From positions 39,690-90,736 of the forward strand of contig JAAFIA010000008.1 of NCBI GenBank assembly GCA_013298545.1: a stretch of 51,047 nt of DNA. Direction: 5' to 3'. Made by a program: the position numbers and the translations under genes. The first letter of the stretch is position 1, and the number at the start of each line of letters is the position of its first letter. Of the stretch, positions 15,823 through 23,453 are shown piece after piece. Source of the stretch: Bacteroidota bacterium (GTDB taxonomy: Bacteria > Bacteroidota > Bacteroidia > Palsa-965). The notes below the pieces were generated by a model. It did not search any database and was not told where the DNA came from. It worked only from the letters and a program-made list of their open reading frames with translations.

Positions 15823-18210
15823 ATGTCCTATTCAACGGTCAAGTACAAGTACTTGCTGTTATTGGTTGGTATATTTATTATGCTGGCTAGTGATGCAAAC
15901 TTGCTACACGCCCAAAATCAAGATTCGTGCAAATTGGTTGTACAAGGTTTTGTTCGCGATTCAACGTCGAACGAAGCATTGGGCTATGCACACATTCACG
16001 TTTCCGAAGCGCCAGAGAAAAGTGTGGATTCTGACGAACAGGGACGTTATGTATTGCGTGGCCTTTGCCCCAACAAAACCTATACGTTAATTTGTTACCA
16101 CGTGAGTTGCGAACGCGTAACACTTGTTATTCGTCCAACAACAAATCAAATGCTCTCTATTTTATTGCCGCATGATGCGCATGTAACATCGGGTGTAGTG
16201 ATTACAGAAAAAGCGGGTCAGGCTCCTTCGTCGCAAGCGCGTTCGGAATTGAGCGGGCGGGCGTTGTCGTATGTGCGTGGGCAATCGCTTGGGCAGGCGA
16301 TGGTTGGCCTTTCGGGTGTTTCTGTTTTGCAAACGGGCGCTGGAATTGCCAAGCCTGTCATTCACGGTATGCACAGCAATCGGGTATTGATTCTCAACAA
16401 TGGCATTCGTCAAGAAGGTCAACAATGGGGATCTGAACATGCGCCGGAAATTGATCCATTTATTGCTTCGAAAATTACTGTGATTAAAGGAGCGAATACG
16501 GTTCGTTACGGAAGCGATGCGATTGCGGGTGTTATTTTGGTTGAGCCATCAAACCTGCGCGATTCGGTTGGCTTTGGTGGCGAGTTGCACGTGGTTGGAC
16601 AAAGCAATAACCGACAAGGTGTGATCTCTGGTTCGTTTGATCAAAACTTGCGACGTTTACCGGCGTTGCGTTGGCGTTTGCAAGGAACGGCATCAATGGC
16701 TGGAAATACGCGAACACCGAACTATTGGATGAAGAATACGGGAGTGAAAGAATATAATTTTTCTTTTGCTGCTGCATGGACGAAAGACCGTTGGGATGCT
16801 GATGTATTTTACAGCCAGTTTAATACCGATTTGGGTATTTTCTCTGGCGCACACATTGGTAACTTAACTGATTTGGAACGTGCTTTCAACAGCCCTACTC
16901 CACTCGATTCGTCTGGATTTTCGTACACCATTGCTCGTCCGTACCAACATGTAACACATGAATTGGTGAAAACGCGTTTTCGGTTTTCGCTTTCCAACAA
17001 TTGGATCATGCGTGCGACGTATGCGCGTCAGTACAATTTGCGTTATGAATATGACAAGCATCGTCCGTTGAGTGATTCGCTAGCGGGTTTGAACCGTCCA
17101 GAATTGCAGTATGAGATTACAACACATACAGGCGATTTGAATTTCGAGCACCAAATGATTCATCATTTTACGGGTTCGTATGGTGTTTCGTATATGCGCC
17201 AGGGCAATACTTATACGGGGCGTTATTTCATTCCGAATTACCGCAATTATGCTTTTGGCGTGTATGGGATTGAGCGTTGGGTGAAAGATAGTGTGATTAC
17301 GATCGAAGCTGGAGTTCGGTATGATTATCGGCATTTGCAGGTTTTCAAATGGGAGAACCAAGTGATCATTTCGCCCGTTCACGAGTTTTCAAATTTATCG
17401 GGAACAGTTGGTGCTGTGTTTACGATTCGTCCTACTTGTATCTTGAGTTTGAATGCGGGTTCGGCATGGCGCGCGCCAGCGGTAAATGAGCTGTATAGCG
17501 AGGGTTTGCATCATGGTGCGGCTGCGGTTGAGTATGGTGATCGGAATTTGAAAACGGAGCGTTCGCTGAATCTGATTGCGAATTTGGATGTGCACAAACA
17601 CGAAAAATTTAGTTTTGAATGGAGTGTCTATGCATATTTGATTCGTGATTTTATTTACCTGCGTCCGGTATTGCCGCCAACGTTGACCATTCGTGGTGCA
17701 TTTCCTACATTTCGTTACAGCCAGGCAGATGCATTTTTGCGTGGTATGGATTTCAGTGGGCAGTTGAATGTGTGGAAAGGGTTGTTTTGCGATGCGCGTG
17801 TTACGCTCTTACGCGCGTGGAATTTGGAGGACAAAAAATGGTTGATTGGCATGCCTGCAGATCGCGGAACACTTGGTCTGCGTTATGCGTTTGAAGATTT
17901 CAAGCGTATAAAAGGATTGCAGTTTGGTACAAACGTAACGTACGTGAATAAGCAATTCCGTGCACCCATTAACGAAGACTTTGTGCCACCGCCATCTGCT
18001 TATACCTTATTGGGTTTGCAAGTTGGCAGTAGCCTTGATTTTGGCGGGTTTGCGATGGAATGGGACATTACAGCGAGTAATTTATTGAATGTACGTTATC
18101 GCGATTACATGAATCGGTTTCGGTATTACAGTGATGAGATGGGGCGCAATGTGCGGGTGCATGTGCGTATTCCCATAACACAAAAATCACCTGCAAATCA
18201 TTCACATTAA
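15823..18210 (+). CDS. TonB-dependent outer-membrane receptor with carboxypeptidase-like regulatory domain
   Basis: This is a 795-aa outer-membrane transporter. A signal peptide (cleavage about residue 30, NLLHAQ) is followed by a carboxypeptidase regulatory-like beta-sandwich (about 40-120, VVQGFVRDSTSNEALGYAHIHV), a plug (about 120-240, GAGIAKPVIHGMHSNRVLILNNGIRQEGQ, then KITVIKGANTVRYGSDAIAGVI), and a 22-strand barrel ending in an aromatic-poor terminus. It has no SusD-like partner, so its substrate is more likely a metal or siderophore-type ligand than a glycan. Flanking genes encode His/Cys-rich exported proteins, which favours a metal ion or metal complex. The gene opposite in function (inner-membrane transporter) is not nearby. 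Confidence 0.9.
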   Translation: MSYSTVKYKYLLLLVGIFIMLASDANLLHAQNQDSCKLVVQGFVRDSTSNEALGYAHIHVSEAPEKSVDSDEQGRYVLRGLCPNKTYTLICYHVSCERVTLVIRPTTNQMLSILLPHDAHVTSGVVITEKAGQAPSSQARSELSGRALSYVRGQSLGQAMVGLSGVSVLQTGAGIAKPVIHGMHSNRVLILNNGIRQEGQQWGSEHAPEIDPFIASKITVIKGANTVRYGSDAIAGVILVEPSNLRDSVGFGGELHVVGQSNNRQGVISGSFDQNLRRLPALRWRLQGTASMAGNTRTPNYWMKNTGVKEYNFSFAAAWTKDRWDADVFYSQFNTDLGIFSGAHIGNLTDLERAFNSPTPLDSSGFSYTIARPYQHVTHELVKTRFRFSLSNNWIMRATYARQYNLRYEYDKHRPLSDSLAGLNRPELQYEITTHTGDLNFEHQMIHHFTGSYGVSYMRQGNTYTGRYFIPNYRNYAFGVYGIERWVKDSVITIEAGVRYDYRHLQVFKWENQVIISPVHEFSNLSGTVGAVFTIRPTCILSLNAGSAWRAPAVNELYSEGLHHGAAAVEYGDRNLKTERSLNLIANLDVHKHEKFSFEWSVYAYLIRDFIYLRPVLPPTLTIRGAFPTFRYSQADAFLRGMDFSGQLNVWKGLFCDARVTLLRAWNLEDKKWLIGMPADRGTLGLRYAFEDFKRIKGLQFGTNVTYVNKQFRAPINEDFVPPPSAYTLLGLQVGSSLDFGGFAMEWDITASNLLNVRYRDYMNRFRYYSDEMGRNVRVHVRIPITQKSPANHSH

Positions 18211-18222
18211 AAAACAAAAAAC

Positions 18223-18792
18223 ATGAAAACTAATTTCAAATACTATATCTTTTTTGCCGCATCGTTGATTACGTTTTTGAGTGCTTGTAAAAAAGACGAT
18301 GACCTTGTTGAAGTTCCTCCTCCGGTCAACGAATCGGAAGTTGTTACAACATTGCGGCTCATCATGACAGATTCTATTACGGGCAATCCTGCGGGAACAT
18401 TCACCTTCCGCGATCCGGATGGCGATGGTGGTGCTGTGCCTGATATTACAGATACCATTGTATTGCAACCCAATACAACCTACTTGTGTTCCGTTGTGCT
18501 ACTGAATGAAACGGTAAATCCAGCCGATTCAATTTCAAACGAAGTTGCGGAGGAAGCAAATGATCACATGTTCTTCTATCATTTTACAGGTGTAAATCTG
18601 ACGCATGTATATGCCGATTTGGATACGAATGCGCCGCCCCTGCCCATTGGTTTGCAAAACCGTTTTCGGACAGGAGCTGCAAGTACCGGAACAACACAGG
18701 TTATCTTAAAACACCAGCCGGGCGTAAAAGATGGCTCTGAAACACCTGGCGATACCGATATTGATGTTTCTTTTTATACACGCATTCAATAA
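18223..18792 (+). CDS. lipoprotein accessory to the TonB receptor
   Basis: This is a 189-aa lipoprotein: signal peptide ending FLSAC with the lipid-bearing Cys near residue 22, followed by the acidic/basic KKDDD typical of surface-exported Bacteroidota lipoproteins. The body is beta-rich with an acidic, Ca-site-like FRDPDGDGGAVPDITDT segment (about residues 64-80) and the pattern AEEANDHMFFYHFTGVNLTHVYADLDTNAPPLPIGLQNRFRTG. I recognise this as a type that recurs beside such receptors but know no function for it. It begins 12 bp after the receptor stop, so it is co-transcribed. Probably it captures or releases the ligand at the cell surface. Confidence 0.75.
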   Translation: MKTNFKYYIFFAASLITFLSACKKDDDLVEVPPPVNESEVVTTLRLIMTDSITGNPAGTFTFRDPDGDGGAVPDITDTIVLQPNTTYLCSVVLLNETVNPADSISNEVAEEANDHMFFYHFTGVNLTHVYADLDTNAPPLPIGLQNRFRTGAASTGTTQVILKHQPGVKDGSETPGDTDIDVSFYTRIQ

Positions 18793-18803
18793 AAAAACAC
18801 CTT

Positions 18804-19262
18804 ATGAAAACAAAACTGATTTTATTCGTTATTGGTCTGGGCTTGTTTGCAGGTTGCAACAAAACGAAACAAGCGTCGAAGCGTCTTTCGGGCGAGACTT
18901 GGAAAGTAGTTGAATTGACGGTTGCTGGTGTAGCTCCGGCGGAACTTCCTACAACATTGGTCTTTCATGATTGTGATATTTATGCCGAATCCTGTAAAGG
19001 TGAGTGGAATCGTGATGCACATCATGCGCATTTTGTTTGGCAATTTCGCGATAAGGGGAAAACATTTGAATTGTCCAATCAGAGTAGCGCAGAAGATGCG
19101 CATGGCGGCGGACATGAAGCGGAAGAAAACATCGCACAGTGTGCTGAACTGAGTGGTGTGTACACAGTAAAAGAGCAAAGCAAAAAAGCGCTTTGGCTTG
19201 AAAGCATGAATACGATTGGTTATGCGGGGCAAAAAGTAGTTTTCAAATTAGAAAAGCAATAA
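18804..19262 (+). CDS. Cys/His-rich lipoprotein, lipocalin-like fold possible
   Basis: This is a 152-aa lipoprotein (lipobox FAGC, Cys near residue 18). GETWKVVELTVAG at the start of the mature part looks like the first strand of a lipocalin-like domain. Potential metal ligands are plentiful: HDCDIYAESCKGEW (about 54-67), RDAHHAHFVWQF and EDAHGGGHEAEENIAQC. This density of His and Cys, next to a TonB receptor and a His-rich protein, supports a metal-binding role, perhaps zinc or copper; this is inference. It is followed by a strong intrinsic terminator, so it closes the operon. Confidence 0.7.
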   Translation: MKTKLILFVIGLGLFAGCNKTKQASKRLSGETWKVVELTVAGVAPAELPTTLVFHDCDIYAESCKGEWNRDAHHAHFVWQFRDKGKTFELSNQSSAEDAHGGGHEAEENIAQCAELSGVYTVKEQSKKALWLESMNTIGYAGQKVVFKLEKQ

Positions 19263-19286
19263 GAGCTTCTTTTTCTTATTGCCTCA

Positions 19287-19325
19287 CCGCAGCGACAAGC
19301 CCCATTTCGCTGCGGTTTTCTTTTT
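19287..19325 (+). terminator. intrinsic terminator of the TonB-receptor operon
   Basis: A 9-bp GC-rich stem (19287-19295 with 19307-19315) with an 11-nt loop is followed by a T-rich tract (TTTTCTTTTT). Confidence 0.85.
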
Positions 19326-19373
19326 CCCAAACGTTTTCGTTACCTTTAATGCTTAGATCATTTTATTTCGGCT

Positions 19374-20861
19374 ATGAAAACTATTTTTCTGAAATTATCT
19401 TTTGTGCTTTGCTTGGTAAGTGTTTTGTACACTGGCTGCGAGCGCGAGTTGGACATTGATTTGTCAGGAAGTGGTTATCCAAAAGAGGTTGGCAAATTGT
19501 TGCTGACGAAATGTGCGGTAAGTGGTTGTCATAACACAGCGAGTAAGGATGGTGCGGCAGGCTTGGATTTATCGTCGTGGGAAAATTTGATGGCTGGTGA
19601 TCGGAATGGTGCGGTGTGTATTCCTTATGCAACAGATTATTCTACCTTGCTTTTGTTTACAAACACGTATGCTGATTTGGGTGTTTCGGTTGGCCCAACG
19701 ATGCCTATTGGTAAACCGCCATTGACGCGTGAGGAGTATTTGCTTTTGCGCGATTGGGTGGCGAGTGGTGCGCCGAATGCGGCAGGAAAAGTGAAATTTG
19801 CCGACAATCCGAATCGTCCTAAATACTACATTACGAATCAAGGATGCGATGTGGTGGCGGTGTTTGATGCAGAAACGGGTCTGCAAATGCGTTATGTTCA
19901 AGTTGGTGCTGAGGCTACAATTGAATCGCCTCACAATGTTAAAGTATCGCCAGACGGGGAATACTGGTACGTTGCTTTTTCATCTGGGAAATATTTAGAG
20001 CGTTACAAAACATCGGATAATAGTTTTGCGGGGCGGATTCTACTCGGTGCAAATGAAGCACAGGCCTTGGGTAGTTGGAACACGATGGCAATCTCGCCGG
20101 ATGGTACAACTGCTTTTGTTGTGGATTGGAATTTTAATGGTCGTACGGCGGTTATTGATTTAGCAAACATGAATTGGATGTTAACGTATTCGGGTTCTTC
20201 CTTGCTTGTTCAGCCGCATGGCTCGGCGGTTTCTTCCAACAACAATACGCTTTTGTTGACGTGCAATCTTGGAAATTACCTTTACAAAGTAGATGTTACC
20301 GATCCAACAAGTCCGTCGTTTGATAAAATCATAATTGATGGTTCTTCGTTTCCGTCGAATACAAGTGCTCAAAATGCGCATGAGGTAATTTTTACGCCTG
20401 ATGGTTCTAAAGTTTTTGCAACGTGCCAAGGCACGAATGATGTGCGTGTATTGGATTGGCCTTCGGGAACGCTTTCGGCTACACTGCCTGTTGGGGTATA
20501 TCCGCAGGAGGTGGCGATTTCTACAACACGTCCTTATTTATTTGTAACGTGTACAGAAGATACGGCCACTTATCCGGGTCGTCGTGGCTCGGTTTACATC
20601 ATCAATTATGAAACGAATACGGTTTTAGGTTCTGTGAATACTGGATTTCAGCCGCATGGTGTGTGCGTTGACGAGGCGCGGGGGCTTGTGTTGGTGGCGC
20701 ATCGGAACATTGACTCCGATGGCCCTGCTCCACATCACAGCACAAGTTGTAGTGGACGCAATGGGTATGTTACCTTTATTGATATGAACACATTGCAACT
20801 TGTTCCCAATTCAAAGATTGAAGTGAGTGTTGATCCTTATTCTGCGGTGATGCGTTTTTAA
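19374..20861 (+). CDS. lipoprotein with N-terminal haem-like CxxxxCH domain and YncE-like beta-propeller
   Basis: This is a 495-aa lipoprotein (lipobox YTGC, Cys near residue 22). Residues ~30-135 resemble a small cytochrome c-type domain of the kind found in Bacteroidota: LLLTKCAVSGCHNTAS contains CAVSGCH, a C-x4-C-H motif rather than the standard CxxCH, and a later Met in PTMPIGKPPLT could be the sixth ligand. From about residue 145 on there are YncE/lactonase-like beta-propeller repeats (PHNVKVSPDGEYWYVAFSSG, MAISPDGTTAFVVDW, HEVIFTPDGSKVFATCQGTNDVRVLDW). A periplasmic electron-transfer or ligand-sensing role is possible. The DCC-family gene starts 2 bp later. Confidence 0.8.
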   Translation: MKTIFLKLSFVLCLVSVLYTGCERELDIDLSGSGYPKEVGKLLLTKCAVSGCHNTASKDGAAGLDLSSWENLMAGDRNGAVCIPYATDYSTLLLFTNTYADLGVSVGPTMPIGKPPLTREEYLLLRDWVASGAPNAAGKVKFADNPNRPKYYITNQGCDVVAVFDAETGLQMRYVQVGAEATIESPHNVKVSPDGEYWYVAFSSGKYLERYKTSDNSFAGRILLGANEAQALGSWNTMAISPDGTTAFVVDWNFNGRTAVIDLANMNWMLTYSGSSLLVQPHGSAVSSNNNTLLLTCNLGNYLYKVDVTDPTSPSFDKIIIDGSSFPSNTSAQNAHEVIFTPDGSKVFATCQGTNDVRVLDWPSGTLSATLPVGVYPQEVAISTTRPYLFVTCTEDTATYPGRRGSVYIINYETNTVLGSVNTGFQPHGVCVDEARGLVLVAHRNIDSDGPAPHHSTSCSGRNGYVTFIDMNTLQLVPNSKIEVSVDPYSAVMRF

Positions 20862-20863
20862 AC

Positions 20864-21280
20864 ATGAAGGATAAAACAGTTCTTCCAGATTATTTAATTC
20901 TCTTTGATGGGGTGTGTAAATTTTGCAACAATTCGATCAATTTCACCATTCGTCACGATAAACGCGATGTGTTTCGGTTCGCACCGTTTCAAGCTGAAAT
21001 TGGCGCACAAGTGCTCACCGATTTTGCTGTTGATTCGGAAAAACTACAAAGTGTGATTTTGATTGAGCGCGGAACGCTCTACGTAAAATCAACAGCAGCA
21101 TTGCGTATTGCGCGCAAATTAAATGGCCTTTGGCCTTGTTTATATGTGTTGATCATTGTACCGCCTTTTTTACGCAATTGGATTTACGATTGGATTGCGC
21201 GCAATCGCTACAAGTGGTTTGGCAAGATGGATGCGTGTATGGTTCCCACTCCGGAGGTGCGTAGGAAGTTTATTGCTTAA
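20864..21280 (+). CDS. DCC-family thiol-disulfide oxidoreductase-like protein (DUF393)
   Basis: This is a 138-aa protein of the DCC/DUF393 family. The family signature FDGVCKFCNNSINFTIRHDKRDVFRFAPFQ (DGVCxxC with the nearby RFAPFQ) is intact near residues 10-45, and the C-terminal half has the expected hydrophobic helix (LYVLIIVPPFLRNWIYDWIARNRYKWFGK). These are predicted to be thiol-disulfide oxidoreductases, with little direct evidence. It starts 2 bp after the cytochrome-like lipoprotein, so the two are co-transcribed. The repeat element at 21361-21566 follows. Confidence 0.85.
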   Translation: MKDKTVLPDYLILFDGVCKFCNNSINFTIRHDKRDVFRFAPFQAEIGAQVLTDFAVDSEKLQSVILIERGTLYVKSTAALRIARKLNGLWPCLYVLIIVPPFLRNWIYDWIARNRYKWFGKMDACMVPTPEVRRKFIA

Positions 21281-21360
21281 TAACACACAAGTGTAAGTTT
21301 CAAAAAATCAAATTCCGAATTCTAATGTTTTTGTTTTATCACTCGCTGCGCTCGTTTTTT

Positions 21361-21566
21361 TTAGACGTGAGACAGGAGACTTGAGACGTGAGACTGGGTG
21401 GATTGGTAAATTAGCGAATTACTGATTTTGCCAATTCTCAAATTCACCAACTGTGCGCTAGCTTCGTGCAGTCTCTCGTCTCATGTCTCATGTCTCAAGT
21501 CTCCTGTCTCACGTCTGCGAGGGCCATGCGGGGAGATAAATATCACGTCTGCGAGGGCCATTTCGC
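21361..21566 (+). repeat. dispersed intergenic repeat A (GAGACNN heptamer hairpin family)
   Basis: This fills most of the 363-bp gap between the DCC-family gene and the retropepsin gene. The left arm consists of GAGACNN heptamers and the right arm of GTCTCNN heptamers, giving a perfect 25-bp inverted repeat (21363-21387 with 21492-21516). The loop holds a unique-looking core (21390-21490). After it come two copies of a GC-rich unit with 34-bp spacing (acgtctgcgagggccat at 21511 and 21545). The core is identical over 101 bp to the reverse complement of 49430-49530. Short open frames across it are by-products. Confidence 0.85.
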
Positions 21567-21643
21567 GCGCAGAAAACACATTTACATTTACCCTTGAAGT
21601 TACAGAAACGCATGCGTATTAAAACCGCAATCTTTTTAATCTT

Positions 21644-22213
21644 CTATCTTTTCTTTTTATTGTTTTTCTTAACTGCCGCTTTCTTTTTAGTTGATACAAC
21701 AACTAATTTTTTATTGCCACTCTTCTTCGTTTTGGTGATTTTCTTTTTTGATGTTGTCGCTTTTTTCTTGGCTACTTTCTTTTGCTTCGGAACATCGAGG
21801 CTGATGTGTTTTTTAGCAAAATCGATCACGGCTTTGTAATTGTGGAAAACATCGCTTCCTAAAACGCCTTCGACTTCAGGCAATCCGAGTTGTTGGTAGG
21901 TTTGGTTGACGTGATTGAGATCGAGTACAATGGCGGGATAATCTTTTAACTCAAGCGTTCCGATTTTGAGCTTTTTAATTTCTACACGTTGGCTGAGCAT
22001 GGAATTGGTACCCAGTCCGGTAGAGAGTTGATCGTTATCGGCTACTTGTTCTCCTTTGAGCAATAAGGCGATTCGTGTTTTATCAAATACTGTTGACGAA
22101 GCTCCAGTATCGATGATCATGCGCGCAGGTTTATTGTTGATCTTGACGGCAAGCAACAAATGAAAACCGTTTCCTTCAATTTTCAACAGGCGAAATGGGA
22201 CTTTTATTCTCAT
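21644..22213 (-). CDS. retropepsin-like aspartic protease with Lys-rich tail
   Basis: This is a 189-aa protein with a single-domain retroviral-type (clan AA) aspartic protease fold. The catalytic loop IIDTGASSTVF is near residue 34-44, and the second conserved segment GVLGSDVFHNYKAVIDFAKKHISL is near 115-138. Such proteins dimerise to form the active site. No signal peptide is visible, so it is cytoplasmic. The last ~45 residues are almost entirely Lys, Thr, Val and Ser, an unusual basic tail that might bind nucleic acid or the membrane surface. It lies downstream of mdh on the same strand, separated by a hairpin. Confidence 0.8.
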   Translation of the reverse strand: MRIKVPFRLLKIEGNGFHLLLAVKINNKPARMIIDTGASSTVFDKTRIALLLKGEQVADNDQLSTGLGTNSMLSQRVEIKKLKIGTLELKDYPAIVLDLNHVNQTYQQLGLPEVEGVLGSDVFHNYKAVIDFAKKHISLDVPKQKKVAKKKATTSKKKITKTKKSGNKKLVVVSTKKKAAVKKNNKKKR

Positions 22214-22228
22214 GGGTCTAGTTGATTA

Positions 22229-22270
22229 CAAAGAAGGTTGGCCATCGACAAGTCGAGCCAACCTTCTTTG
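22229..22270. terminator. hairpin between mdh and the protease gene
   Basis: A perfect 14-bp inverted repeat (22229-22242 with 22257-22270) can be extended by TCGA pairs inside the loop. It lies 20 bp after the mdh stop codon (minus strand). The T-tract is weak on the mdh strand, so it may act as a terminator, a processing site or a 3'-end stabiliser. Confidence 0.6.
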
Positions 22271-22289
22271 TTGTTGTTATGGTTACAAT

Positions 22290-23234
22290 TTAAGCGGTAA
22301 CGTTGTTGTTCATGTTATCGAGTACGTTCATCACTTCTTTTACTGCTTTAGCAGACTCGGCGAGCAATTGTTTTTCTTCGTCGTTGAGTTTAAGTTCGAT
22401 GATTTGTTCGATACCGTTGCGACCGAGTTTAACGGGAACGCCGAGGTAAATATCTTTCAAGCCATATTCGCCTTGCAACCAAGCGCAAACAGGGAAAATA
22501 CGTTTCTGGTCGCGAACAATGGCTTCAACCATTTGTGCAGCAGCAGCACCAGGAGCATACCAAGCAGAGGTTCCGAGGAGGTTAACGATTTCTCCGCCGC
22601 CTTTTTTGGTGCGTTCGATGATGGCATCGAGTTTATCTTTTTCGATGAGTTCGGTAACTGGAATTCCACCAACGGTTGTGTAACGTGGCAGTGGAACCAT
22701 GGTATCGCCGTGACCGCCCATGAGAACAGCTTTGATGTCTTTTGGTGAACAGTCGAGTGCTTCAGCGAGAAACGCGCTATAACGAGCGGTATCAAGAATA
22801 CCAGCCATACCAAACACACGACGCGAATCAACTTTTGCAGTGAGGTAAGCGCAATAGGTCATCACATCGAGTGGATTAGAAACGATGATGATGATGGCGT
22901 TTGGCGAGTGGTTGATGATGTTTTCCGTAACGCTTTTTACGATAGCGGCGTTTGTTGAAATTAAATCGTCGCGGCTCATGCCGGGTTTGCGTGGCAAACC
23001 GGAAGTGATGACGACAACGTCGGAATTAGCTGTTTTGGAATAATCGTTTGTCGAACCTTTTACGCGGGTATCGTACAAATTGATTGGGGCGGTTTGCCAA
23101 ATGTCGAGGGCTTTACCTTCGGCAAAATTTTCTTTGATGTCAACGAGAACTACTTCGTTGGCGAGTTCACGATGTGCAATAACATCGGCACAAGTTGCGC
23201 CAACATTTCCTGCACCTACGACTGTAACTTTCAT
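22290..23234 (-). CDS. mdh: malate dehydrogenase
   Basis: This is a 314-aa NAD-dependent malate dehydrogenase (malate to oxaloacetate, TCA cycle), of the LDH-like bacterial type. The NAD-binding GAGNVGA is at residues 7-13 and VVLVDIKE at about 28-35. The substrate-binding arginines lie in GLPRKPGMSRDDL (about 82-94) and the catalytic His in MGGHGDTMVPLP (about 171-182). The C-terminus NNNVTA has no special features. It shares a metabolic theme with the upstream 2-oxoacid:ferredoxin oxidoreductase. The promoter lies in the 219-bp divergent gap with the T9SS gene, but only a near-match -7 box (TAATTTAG on the minus strand at 23291-23284) is visible. Confidence 0.95.
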   Translation of the reverse strand: MKVTVVGAGNVGATCADVIAHRELANEVVLVDIKENFAEGKALDIWQTAPINLYDTRVKGSTNDYSKTANSDVVVITSGLPRKPGMSRDDLISTNAAIVKSVTENIINHSPNAIIIIVSNPLDVMTYCAYLTAKVDSRRVFGMAGILDTARYSAFLAEALDCSPKDIKAVLMGGHGDTMVPLPRYTTVGGIPVTELIEKDKLDAIIERTKKGGGEIVNLLGTSAWYAPGAAAAQMVEAIVRDQKRIFPVCAWLQGEYGLKDIYLGVPVKLGRNGIEQIIELKLNDEEKQLLAESAKAVKEVMNVLDNMNNNVTA

Positions 23235-23419
23235 GTGTGTTTGTGTTTATGTATTTGGAGTGCGATATATTCTAAAACGGCTGCTAAATTAGGAATTCCT
23301 TTTGGCTGAAAACCTGTTGCGGCACGATTTTTTCTGTAAATATTAAAAATCGGTTTGCCAGCTTTAAAGTAAAGTGCACCACTTACAAACTAAAACGGGC
23401 CAGAGCCGAACAAAGGTCT

Positions 23420-23427
23420 TATTTTTG
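23420..23427 (+). promoter_or_regulatory. -7 box of the first T9SS type B gene
   Basis: TATTTTTG fits TAnnTTTG and lies about 26 nt before the ATG at 23454. No -33 element is evident at the proper distance. Confidence 0.45.
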
Positions 23428-23453
23428 TGTTCTTCTAGAGAAAACAGCATCCC

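Noticed and set aside
21281-21360. Possible small gene after the DCC-family gene.
   Set aside because: No start-stop frame with protein-like composition; only flank of repeat A.
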